Below, one piece after another: positions 1-5,347 of a DNA stretch of 10,592 nucleotides. The position numbers and the translations under genes are program-made. Under the pieces are notes generated by a model. The model had not been told where the DNA came from. It did no database searches and was given only the letters and a program-made list of their open reading frames with translations. The DNA comes from Candidatus Thioglobus sp. (GTDB taxonomy: Bacteria; Pseudomonadota; Gammaproteobacteria; PS1; Thioglobaceae), in the NCBI GenBank assembly GCA_003978285.1, contig QOAB01000152.1, forward strand, positions 1-10,592. Direction: 5' to 3'. The first letter of the stretch is position 1. Every line of letters starts with the position of its first letter.

Positions 1-355
1 TTTGCGCACTTAAAGTGGCTCGCTCTTTAATCTGCTCGTTAGTAATGACTTCAATCTTATCTCTAAACTCTTTAAGTTGTGCCTGTAAAGGGGTTAGTAA
101 TTCAGAATTTTTAATGCTTAAGTCATTGCGATCTTTAGCTAAAATATCGCTAGCCACAGCCTTAAAATCCTTACTCATTTGCTCTTTAGCAATATTGATT
201 AAATCCACTTCTCTCTTGTGTGTTTCTATTTCTTTATCAAGACTAACTTCAAGGTGGATTTTGTCGGTTCTTAGGGCTTGTAACTTAGTGTTTAAATAAA
301 AATAAACACCGATTGCGCCTACGAGCAATCCAACCAATAAACTAGTGATTTCCAT
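1..355 (-). CDS. rmuC: RmuC family DNA recombination protein, N-terminal part (3' end beyond window)
   Basis: The visible 118 residues begin MEITSLLVGLLVGAIGVYFY. This is one N-terminal membrane-spanning segment (about residues 3-21), followed by a long charged, coiled-coil-like helix. From about residue 60 the pattern AKEQMSKDFKAVASDIL, then a run ending in PLQAQLKEFRDKIEVI, matches the entry to the RmuC domain, where Pl..qlkeF is typical. RmuC proteins are membrane-anchored, nuclease-fold proteins linked to limiting DNA inversions and rearrangements. The catalytic core is off the left edge, so activity cannot be judged. The start at 355 is chosen because GGAG at 366-363 lies 7 nt upstream; an ATG at 359 would be too close. 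The gene overlaps the end of the phosphatase gene by 14 nt, which suggests co-transcription and translational coupling. The family call rests on the short N-terminal stretch and is fairly sure. Confidence 0.82.
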   Translation of the reverse strand, partial: MEITSLLVGLLVGAIGVYFYLNTKLQALRTDKIHLEVSLDKEIETHKREVDLINIAKEQMSKDFKAVASDILAKDRNDLSIKNSELLTPLQAQLKEFRDKIEVITNEQIKERATLSAQ

Positions 356-989
356 TCATTAACTCCAATATTTCTGATGGTTGTTCTATTAAATAATCAT
401 AACCCCAGTCTTGCTCGACTTTGCCGTAACCATAAGTCACTGCGACGGTTTTAATCTGTGCATTCTTACCGGCTAGCATATCGTTTTTATCATCACCAAC
501 AAACCAACAACGTTGTGGTGAAATACTGAGCTGCGCACAAGCATAAAGCAATGGCGCAGGATGCGGCTTATTATAGGCTAAGGTATCACCACAGACGACA
601 ACATCCGGTTTTAAACCTAGCTTATCTAACAATAAATGCGTTAAATTCTCCGGTTTGTTAGTAACAATACCCCAAAATAGGCCTTGCTGTTTGATAGCTT
701 TAATCAGTGTATCAATGCCTTTAAACGTCTTTGAAAATTTATCAATATTATTGGTGTAAATTTCCAATATTCTTGCATGGTAATTGATGAATTCTGGGTG
801 TGACTCATCACAATCAAAACCAAACTTAACCAAGGCCTTGCCACCAAAAGCGACTAAGGGCTTAATTTGCTCGTAAGGCTTCTCAACAATACCATTCTCT
901 AACAACAAGGTATTTAGCGCATAAGCAAGGTCAGGCGCTGTATCAATCAAGGTGCCGTCTAAATCAAAAAGAATGGTGTTAACTGTCAT
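342..989 (-). CDS. gph: HAD-superfamily phosphatase: phosphoglycolate phosphatase (Gph) or MurNAc-6-phosphate phosphatase (MupP) type
   Basis: This is a full-length 215-aa HAD hydrolase. Motif I is LFDLDGTLIDTAPD, with nucleophile D9 and acid/base D11. Motif II is the T in VTNKP (residues 109-113), motif III is K141 in NKPHP, and motif IV is FVGDDKND with D166 and D170. The cap between motifs I and II is the helical type. Gph removes 2-phosphoglycolate formed by Rubisco oxygenation or DNA repair. Several features resemble, from memory, the related MupP of Pseudomonas, which dephosphorylates MurNAc-6-phosphate in cell-wall recycling: WGIVTNKP, GDD rather than GDS in motif IV, and the end segment YGYG...WGYDYLIEQPSEIL. 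The symbol gph is therefore provisional. The start is the ATG at 989; no clear Shine-Dalgarno is visible. A perfect TATAAT lies about 30 nt upstream on the same strand. rmuC follows with a 14-nt overlap. Confidence 0.85.
   Translation of the reverse strand: MTVNTILFDLDGTLIDTAPDLAYALNTLLLENGIVEKPYEQIKPLVAFGGKALVKFGFDCDESHPEFINYHARILEIYTNNIDKFSKTFKGIDTLIKAIKQQGLFWGIVTNKPENLTHLLLDKLGLKPDVVVCGDTLAYNKPHPAPLLYACAQLSISPQRCWFVGDDKNDMLAGKNAQIKTVAVTYGYGKVEQDWGYDYLIEQPSEILELMNGNH
363..366 (-). promoter_or_regulatory. Ribosome binding site of rmuC inside the phosphatase gene
   Basis: GGAG on the minus strand lies within the last codons of the upstream phosphatase gene, 7 nt before ATG at 355. It supports that start over the out-of-frame ATG at 359-357 and explains how the overlapping gene can be translated. 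Confidence 0.6.
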
Positions 990-1018
990 AGAAAATCGTT
1001 AAAATCTTAAGTCTACAA

Positions 1019-1026
1019 ATTATAAC
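1019..1026. promoter_or_regulatory. Overlapping divergent -10 elements between the phosphatase gene and plsC
   Basis: The 57-nt gap between the two divergent starts holds a perfect minus-strand TATAAT (1024-1019) and an overlapping plus-strand TATAAC (1021-1026). The best -35 candidates are weak. For plsC, TTAAAA at 999-1004 has a 16-nt spacer. For the phosphatase gene, TTCGTA at 1047-1042 has a 17-nt spacer. Predicted start sites give leaders of roughly 13 nt (plsC) and 22 nt (phosphatase). The position is required by the gene layout, but the exact boxes are inferred. Confidence 0.45.
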
Positions 1027-1046
1027 GTTTACACTAACTAATACGA

Positions 1047-1751
1047 ATGCTGTTTTTAAGATCGTTAATTTACTTTTTAGGTTCGACGCTAGCCCTAGTT
1101 GTTCTGGTTGCAATCGCACTAGTGTTGTTCTTTACGCCAGTTAAAGTACGCTATGCTATTTTGTCAAAGTGGTCACTATTTTGCTTGTGGTGGTTGCGTG
1201 TTACACTTAATATCAAACTGAATATTATCGGTAAAGAGAATATCCCTAATAGCGCTTGTGTGATTATCTCTAACCATCAATCCACCTGGGAAACCTTAGC
1301 GCTACAGACTATCTTCCCACATCAAACCTGGGTGCTTAAACAAGAGCTACAATGGATTCCTATTTTTGGCTGGGGCCTGTCTTTGCTAAAACCTATTATC
1401 ATTAATCGTGGTGAAAAACTTAAAGCACTCAAAAAAGTTCTTAAACAAGGTTCTGCTAGAATTTCTGAAGGAATTTTTGTGGTGGTGTTCCCTGAAGGCA
1501 CACGTCAGCCTTACGGTCAACTTGGCGAATACCAAAAAGGCGGTATTGCAATCGCTAAAAAAACCGGTTGTGACATTTCACCGGTCTATCATAATGCTGG
1601 CAAACTTTGGCCCAAAGGTAGCTTTGTTAAACAACCAGGCACTATTACCATGGTGATTGGGAAGCCTATTAGTGTTAGCGGTAAAACAGCAGCAACACTC
1701 ACCAAAGAGGTTAAGGATTGGACCGAAGCTCAATCACTCAGCATTCAATAA
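1047..1751 (+). CDS. plsC: 1-acyl-sn-glycerol-3-phosphate acyltransferase (PlsC/LPLAT family)
   Basis: The protein has 234 aa and begins with a hydrophobic membrane segment (about residues 5-29). An acyltransferase domain follows. Motif I is SNHQSTWET with H77 and E82, an HX4E form of the usual HX4D catalytic pair. Motif III is VFPEGTR (147-153). The downstream ISPVYHNAGKLWP and PGTITMVIGKPI segments are typical of proteobacterial PlsC-like enzymes. It should transfer an acyl chain to the sn-2 position of lysophosphatidic acid at the inner membrane, giving phosphatidic acid for phospholipid synthesis. The Glu variant is, as I recall, common in KHQSxWET-type beta- and gammaproteobacterial members, so it does not argue for loss of activity. 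The ATG at 1047 has only a weak ribosome site, and the N-terminal membrane helix supports it. The gene is monocistronic. Its 3' end overlaps the convergent tolC remnant by 18 nt, and no terminator is visible between them. Confidence 0.9.
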   Translation: MLFLRSLIYFLGSTLALVVLVAIALVLFFTPVKVRYAILSKWSLFCLWWLRVTLNIKLNIIGKENIPNSACVIISNHQSTWETLALQTIFPHQTWVLKQELQWIPIFGWGLSLLKPIIINRGEKLKALKKVLKQGSARISEGIFVVVFPEGTRQPYGQLGEYQKGGIAIAKKTGCDISPVYHNAGKLWPKGSFVKQPGTITMVIGKPISVSGKTAATLTKEVKDWTEAQSLSIQ

Positions 1752-1759
1752 TCGGTCCA
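1719..1759. repeat. 8-bp inverted repeat across the convergent gene ends
   Basis: TGGACCGA (1719-1726) is exactly complementary to TCGGTCCA (1752-1759), with a 25-nt loop that contains both the plsC stop and the stop of the opposite remnant. No U-tract follows on either strand, so it is not a standard intrinsic terminator. It is the only stem-loop candidate at this convergent junction and may be coincidence. Confidence 0.3.
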
Positions 1760-2550
1760 TTAAACTGTCATACTTAATGCGATTTTTATGATAATTAATA
1801 GATGCCTCAACTTGACCTAACAATAAAGACTGATTGTCATCGTTTTCAATAATGACAAAACGAATGTTGCTATTGCCAGCTAAAAACGCATCAAGTTCAG
1901 TTTCAATTTTACCAGCCCTATTTTCATCAATTTGTTGCTGATATAGAGCCAACTGCTTAAGCCCTTGTTTAAGTTCAGTTGTTAGTTTTTGTGCATCTGA
2001 GAGAATATCATCAAACTTATCTTTGTATTTCAACTCTAGTTGACGGCTTTTTAGCCTATATTTTCGCAAATACACATCATTGCTTACATTGCCTGTTAAT
2101 GGATAAGAAAACTCAATTTTGGCCTCATATTCAACTTCAGATGATTTTGAATAAGTTGAATAATTACCCTTATTGTCATCTTTTGTTGCGCTGATGGTGA
2201 AATCAAAATCAGCCAATTGTGAATTTTTATAAGTCCTGACACTACGTGAATTTTTAAGCTGCTCAATTTCAATGCGCTTAATATCACGAATTGACTGCTG
2301 ACAATAGCTATGCAAATCTTCAATTAACTGCGCTCGATCTGCCCAATTCACCGCCAATAGTCCAATCCCAATCGCCATAATTTGCCCTATCACCTTCCAT
2401 CTCAATCTGTTTAATGGTGAGATTAATCTGCTCTTTTTCAAAGAAAATATTGTTAGACAATAAAGATTGAACAAACTCAGATTCGCTCAAAGCATTAACC
2501 GACGAAGACACTGCAAACAGGGTTAAAAATTTATCTGTAGACTTGTGCAT
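1734..2550 (-). pseudogene. TolC-like outer-membrane efflux protein, internally deleted and frameshifted
   Basis: Two pieces in different frames look like the ends of one gene. Piece one (2550-2320) starts MHKSTDKFLTLFAVSSSVNA, a plausible signal peptide ending in a VNA cleavage site. It continues with a helix like the first TolC helix (LSESEFVQSLLSNN) and a beta-strand segment YGDWDWTIGGELGRSS, then stops at 2320. Piece two is shifted by one base and resumes near 2345, running to the stop at 1734. It carries ADFDFTIS, IEFSYPLTGNVSND, long coiled-coil helices, and a C-terminal FLAGNSNIRFVIIENDD segment with Y-containing helix, as in the second TolC repeat. Joined, they give about 275 residues, against more than 400 for usual TolC proteins. 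Strand 2 and the long helices of the first repeat appear to be missing. A 246-aa reading from 2474 would start with a spurious hydrophobic segment that is the out-of-frame translation of piece one. The gene overlaps rnt by 20 nt and has no Shine-Dalgarno. It is probably non-functional. The family assignment rests on pattern resemblance. Confidence 0.6.
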
Positions 2551-3124
2551 TGAAAATTTGACAGAAAAGCTCAGCTGTTTTTTGTGTGTCATATAGTGCA
2601 GAGTGCGCACTCGCATCATTCCACTCAATATCAGCAACACGAATCGCTTTAGCGAGTACTGTTTCACCGTAATAAAGTGCCGACAAACTCACCGTATCAA
2701 TGGTTGAAAATTGATGAAAAGGGTTTTTTAAATTACTACGATTACTGGCTGCATACAAAAAACCTAAATCAAAAAAAGCATTGTGCCCTACTAAAATTGA
2801 GCGCGTGCATTCTTCAGTTTTCATTTCAGCTCTGGCCGTTTTAAAAATCTCGCCCAAAGCTTGCTTTTCACTCACTGCCATGCGCAAAGGATTATCAACA
2901 TCAATACCGTTAAACTTTAACGCACTTGGGTCTAAGTTTGCCCCTTTAAAAGGGGTTACATGGAAATGCACGGGCTCTTTTGGATAATAAATACCCTGAT
3001 CATCAATGCCAATAATAATCGCACAGATTTCAAGCATAGCATCGGTCTCATCATTAAAACCGCCAGTTTCAATATCAATAACAATAGGCAAGTAGCCTCT
3101 AATACGGTCTTTAATTTTCATCAT
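2531..3124 (-). CDS. rnt: Ribonuclease T (DEDDh 3'-5' exoribonuclease)
   Basis: The protein has 197 aa, and E. coli RNase T has 215. All DEDDh residues are present: Exo I VIDIETGGF with D17 and E19, Exo II GHNAFFD with D119, Exo III AHSALYDT with H174 and D179. The stretches HFHVTPFKGANLDP, FNGID and NPFHQFSTIDT are characteristic of RNase T rather than of DNA polymerase III epsilon. RNase T is a dimer that trims 3' ends of tRNA (end turnover), 5S and 23S rRNA, and also acts on single-stranded DNA. The start at 3124 is supported by AAGGA at 3135-3131, 6 nt upstream. It forms an ATGA overlap (4 nt) with the stop of the acetyltransferase gene, so the two are probably translationally coupled. 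A second Met codon follows immediately. The 3' end overlaps the tolC-like remnant. The last few residues after the Exo III helix are short compared with E. coli, without loss of catalytic residues. Confidence 0.95.
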   Translation of the reverse strand: MMKIKDRIRGYLPIVIDIETGGFNDETDAMLEICAIIIGIDDQGIYYPKEPVHFHVTPFKGANLDPSALKFNGIDVDNPLRMAVSEKQALGEIFKTARAEMKTEECTRSILVGHNAFFDLGFLYAASNRSNLKNPFHQFSTIDTVSLSALYYGETVLAKAIRVADIEWNDASAHSALYDTQKTAELFCQIFNAQVYR

Positions 3125-3546
3125 TGAACATCCTTAAAGAAAATCGAAGAATTACGTTGATGATTAAATAAAGCTTGGCGCTTATTAGGTAACTCATTAA
3201 TTTCCATTCGTACAAAACCTTGTTTTAAAAACCACTGAGTGTTGTGCTTGGACAGTGCAAAAATTTTAGAAAAATTGGCAATACGTGCTTTTTGCATGAT
3301 TTCATTCAATAATTTAGCTGAAAAACCTTGATTTTGCACGTCTTTTGACACCGCCAAGGCATAAATCTCACCCATTTTGCCTTCTTTACAGTCTTTCAAG
3401 CCTGCACAAGCCACCATCTTATCAAAATTTCGCAAAAAAACGAAATCATCAATATTGTTATTAATTTGATCAAAAGTTCTAGGCAAAATCTTACCCTCCT
3501 GTACAAAAGGCTCAATTAAATCTAATATTTGATGTGCTGTATCCAA
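3121..3546 (-). CDS. Short ArgA-like GNAT acetyltransferase (candidate N-acetylglutamate synthase domain)
   Basis: This is a single 141-aa GNAT domain. IEPFVQEGKILPRT near the N-terminus and NKRQALFNHQRNSSIFF at the C-terminus resemble the acetyltransferase half of ArgA, whose C-terminus has the pattern ...LYNYQRKSKV. The acetyl-CoA pyrophosphate loop is QNQGFS (residues 71-76), close to the Q/RxxGxG/A consensus but with Ser at the last place. The amino-acid-kinase domain of classical ArgA is absent. Such stand-alone forms (S-NAGS) make N-acetylglutamate for arginine synthesis in some bacteria, so that role is possible but unproven. The only usable start is TTG at 3546, because a TAG lies two codons upstream. 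As a result the protein begins at helix 1, and the first GNAT strand seems to be missing. It is the first gene of an operon with rnt and the tolC-like remnant, divergent from ilvD. Other GNAT substrates cannot be excluded. Confidence 0.7.
   Translation of the reverse strand: MDTAHQILDLIEPFVQEGKILPRTFDQINNNIDDFVFLRNFDKMVACAGLKDCKEGKMGEIYALAVSKDVQNQGFSAKLLNEIMQKARIANFSKIFALSKHNTQWFLKQGFVRMEINELPNKRQALFNHQRNSSIFFKDVQ
3131..3135 (-). promoter_or_regulatory. Ribosome binding site of rnt
   Basis: AAGGA on the minus strand sits 6 nt before the ATG at 3124, inside the end of the acetyltransferase gene. It fixes the rnt start at the first of two adjacent ATG codons and fits coupling through the 4-nt stop/start overlap. 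Confidence 0.65.
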
Positions 3547-3562
3547 TTCGCGCTAAAAGGCT

Positions 3563-3591
3563 TTGAGAAAAACCTTATTTTAGTCTAAAAT
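3563..3591 (+). promoter_or_regulatory. Sigma-70-type promoter of ilvD
   Basis: TTGAGA (3563-3568, five of six consensus bases) is followed by a 17-nt spacer and TAAAAT (3586-3591, five of six). A start site near 3598 gives a leader of only about 21 nt. That leaves no room for a leader peptide or attenuator of the ilv type, so any control would have to act at the promoter. Confidence 0.7.
3577..3591. repeat. Perfect 7-bp palindrome covering both divergent -10 boxes
   Basis: ATTTTAGTCTAAAAT is a perfect inverted repeat with a single central base. Its left arm is the minus-strand -10 (TAAAAT) and its right arm is the plus-strand -10 of ilvD. It could be a shared regulator site or simply a symmetric bidirectional promoter core. 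Confidence 0.5.
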
Positions 3592-3607
3592 TTAGTGTTT
3601 TTAGCAA
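3577..3607 (-). promoter_or_regulatory. Possible promoter of the acetyltransferase-rnt operon
   Basis: On the minus strand, TAAAAT at 3582-3577 is a good -10. The best -35 is TTGCTA at 3607-3602, with a long 19-nt spacer. Transcription would begin near 3570, giving a leader of about 24 nt before the TTG start. The weak -35 and spacing make this less certain than the opposing ilvD promoter. Confidence 0.35.
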
Positions 3608-3619
3608 ACGAAATAGATT

Positions 3620-5284
3620 ATGTCTAATACAAGAAAATACTCCTCTCAAGTGGTTGATGGTTACGAGCGCGCACCTTCTCGCGCGATGCTTTACCCAGTA
3701 GGCTTTACAAAAGAAGATTTTAAGAAGCCTCAAGTCGGTATCGCTTCCACTTGGTCGATGGTGACGCCTTGTAATATGCATATTAATAGACTCGCTGATG
3801 AGGCAGAAATAGGTGTTAATGGTGCTGGTGGTAAGGGTGTTATTTTTAACACAATAACCGTCTCAGATGGCATTTCTATGGGCTCTGAGGGCATGAAGTA
3901 TTCATTAGTTTCTCGCGAGGTGATTGCAGACTCAATTGAAACAGTGGTTGGCTGTCAGGGCTTTGATGGTGTGGTTGCAATCGGTGGTTGTGATAAGAAT
4001 ATGCCAGGTTGTATTATTGGTCTTGCACGTCTTAATCGTCCAAGTATTTTTGTTTACGGCGGTACGATTCAACCAGGCAAAAACCATACTGACGTGGTTA
4101 GTGTATTTGAGGCAGTGGGTCAATTTGCTAACAACACCATTGATGCAATCGAGCTTGAAAATATTGAAAAAACAGCCATTCCTGGTCCGGGCTCTTGTGG
4201 TGGTATGTACACTGCTAATACTATGGCGTCAGCTATTGAAGCTCTAGGTATGAGCTTACCAAACTCTTCCGCGCAAGATGCAATTTCATCTGATAAAGAT
4301 AGAGATTGTATTCGTTCAGGTGGAGCAGTTCTTAATTTACTTGAAAAAGACATAAAGCCGCGTGACATTATGACCATGAAGGCGTTTGAGAATGCGATTA
4401 CTGTCATCATCACTTTAGGCGGTTCAACCAATGCAGTGCTACATTTAATCGCTATGGCTGATGCTGCTGGTGTTGATCTAAACATTGATGATTTCACTCG
4501 TATTGGTGCTAATGTACCGGTACTTGCTGATCTTAAGCCATCAGGTAAATATATGATGAGTGAATTGGTGGCTATTGGTGGAACTCTACCTTTAATGAAA
4601 ATGTTACTAGATGCTGGACTATTGCATGGCGATTGCATGACAGTTACTGGCAAAACAATGGCTGAAAATTTAGCTGATGTTAAGCCATATAATGATTTAC
4701 AAGATGTTATCAGACCACTTGATAATCCAATAAAGAAAGACTCACACTTACGTATATTGAGAGGCAATTTGGCAGTAGAAGGCGCAGTAGCCAAAATTAC
4801 CGGTAAGGAAGGGTTAAGCTTTAAGGGTGTGGCTAAATGCTATGGTCGTGAAGAGGAGGCGCTTGCTGCTGTTCTTGATGATGAAATTAAAGCGGGTGAT
4901 GTGATTGTGATTCGTTACGAAGGCCCTGCTGGTGGCCCTGGTATGCGTGAAATGCTTGCACCTACTTCTGCCGTTATGGGTAAAGGCCTCGGTGGTAAAG
5001 TAGCCCTAATTACAGATGGTCGATTCTCAGGTGGTACACATGGTTTCGTGGTGGGTCACATCACTCCTGAAGCGTTCAAGGGCGGTGTATTAGCCGTAGT
5101 TGAAGATGGTGATGAAATTCTAATTGATGCTGAAAATAATATATTAGAACTCCTGGTTGATCAATCTATTATCAAGGAGAGATTATCTCATTGGACACAA
5201 CCTACACCAAACTATACTAAAGGTGTATTGGCTAAATTTGCTAAGCTTGCCAAATCCGCTTCTGAAGGTGCTGTGACTGACTAG
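3620..5284 (+). CDS. ilvD: Dihydroxy-acid dehydratase
   Basis: The protein has 554 aa, full length for the shorter IlvD class. It dehydrates 2,3-dihydroxy-isovalerate and 2,3-dihydroxy-3-methylvalerate to the 2-keto acids leading to valine, leucine and isoleucine. Signature segments are [10 protein letters not shown] (122-131) and [14 protein letters not shown] (189-202). Together with TPCNMH (C51) they supply C51, C124 and C193, the three conserved cysteines of the [2Fe-2S]-type enzymes. Near the C-terminus, [20 protein letters not shown] carries the catalytic serine motif. The start ATG at 3620 fits the usual N-terminus before [11 protein letters not shown], although the Shine-Dalgarno is weak. 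It is transcribed alone from a clear promoter and ends at a strong terminator. No ilv neighbours are in the window. The cluster should make it oxygen-sensitive to some degree. Confidence 0.97.
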   Translation: MSNTRKYSSQVVDGYERAPSRAMLYPVGFTKEDFKKPQVGIASTWSMVTPCNMHINRLADEAEIGVNGAGGKGVIFNTITVSDGISMGSEGMKYSLVSREVIADSIETVVGCQGFDGVVAIGGCDKNMPGCIIGLARLNRPSIFVYGGTIQPGKNHTDVVSVFEAVGQFANNTIDAIELENIEKTAIPGPGSCGGMYTANTMASAIEALGMSLPNSSAQDAISSDKDRDCIRSGGAVLNLLEKDIKPRDIMTMKAFENAITVIITLGGSTNAVLHLIAMADAAGVDLNIDDFTRIGANVPVLADLKPSGKYMMSELVAIGGTLPLMKMLLDAGLLHGDCMTVTGKTMAENLADVKPYNDLQDVIRPLDNPIKKDSHLRILRGNLAVEGAVAKITGKEGLSFKGVAKCYGREEEALAAVLDDEIKAGDVIVIRYEGPAGGPGMREMLAPTSAVMGKGLGGKVALITDGRFSGGTHGFVVGHITPEAFKGGVLAVVEDGDEILIDAENNILELLVDQSIIKERLSHWTQPTPNYTKGVLAKFAKLAKSASEGAVTD

Positions 5285-5304
5285 AGTTTTGGTTTTTAAT
5301 GTAA

Positions 5305-5334
5305 TAAAAAAGGAGGCTTTCGCCTCCTTTTTTA
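5305..5334. terminator. Bidirectional intrinsic terminator between ilvD and rnr
   Basis: A 12-13-bp perfect stem runs from TAAAAAAGGAGGC (5305-5317) to its complement (5322-5334), with a four-base loop. T-runs flank a GC-rich six-base core (GGAGGC) on both sides, so it works as read from either strand. On the plus strand it lies 20 nt after the ilvD stop. On the minus strand it follows the rnr stop by about 13 nt, and the loop reads GAAA, a very stable tetraloop. Confidence 0.93.
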
Positions 5335-5347
5335 GTTTATTTGTTGA

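Noticed and set aside
15..299. 94-codon plus-strand frame opposite rmuC
   Set aside because: Ser/Leu-rich shadow of the Lys/Glu-rich coiled-coil region of rmuC.
1272..1296. HX4E instead of HX4D in PlsC as a sign of inactivity
   Set aside because: The KHQSxWET form is, as I recall, widespread in beta- and gammaproteobacterial PlsC-like enzymes, and the other motifs are intact.
2096..2323. 75-codon minus-strand frame within the tolC remnant
   Set aside because: It is the third frame over a region whose conserved TolC-like sequence reads in another frame, and has no ribosome site or recognisable motif.
1734..2474. Reading the 246-codon frame as an intact membrane protein
   Set aside because: Its first about 45 residues are the out-of-frame translation of the signal-peptide/first-strand part of the TolC-like gene, so the apparent membrane helix is an artefact.
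2941..2955. Perfect palindrome CCCCTTTAAAAGGGG
   Set aside because: It falls in the conserved TPFKGAN coding segment of rnt and has no run of T after it or promoter near it, so coincidence is the simplest reading.
3592..3619. Branched-chain amino-acid attenuator or riboswitch before ilvD
   Set aside because: The predicted leader is only about 21 nt, with no leader peptide and no stem-loop.
4120..4794. 224-codon open frame on the minus strand inside ilvD
   Set aside because: It lies wholly opposite the strongly conserved ilvD and its translation has a Ser/Ala/Pro-rich, low-information look. It is a shadow of ilvD codon usage.
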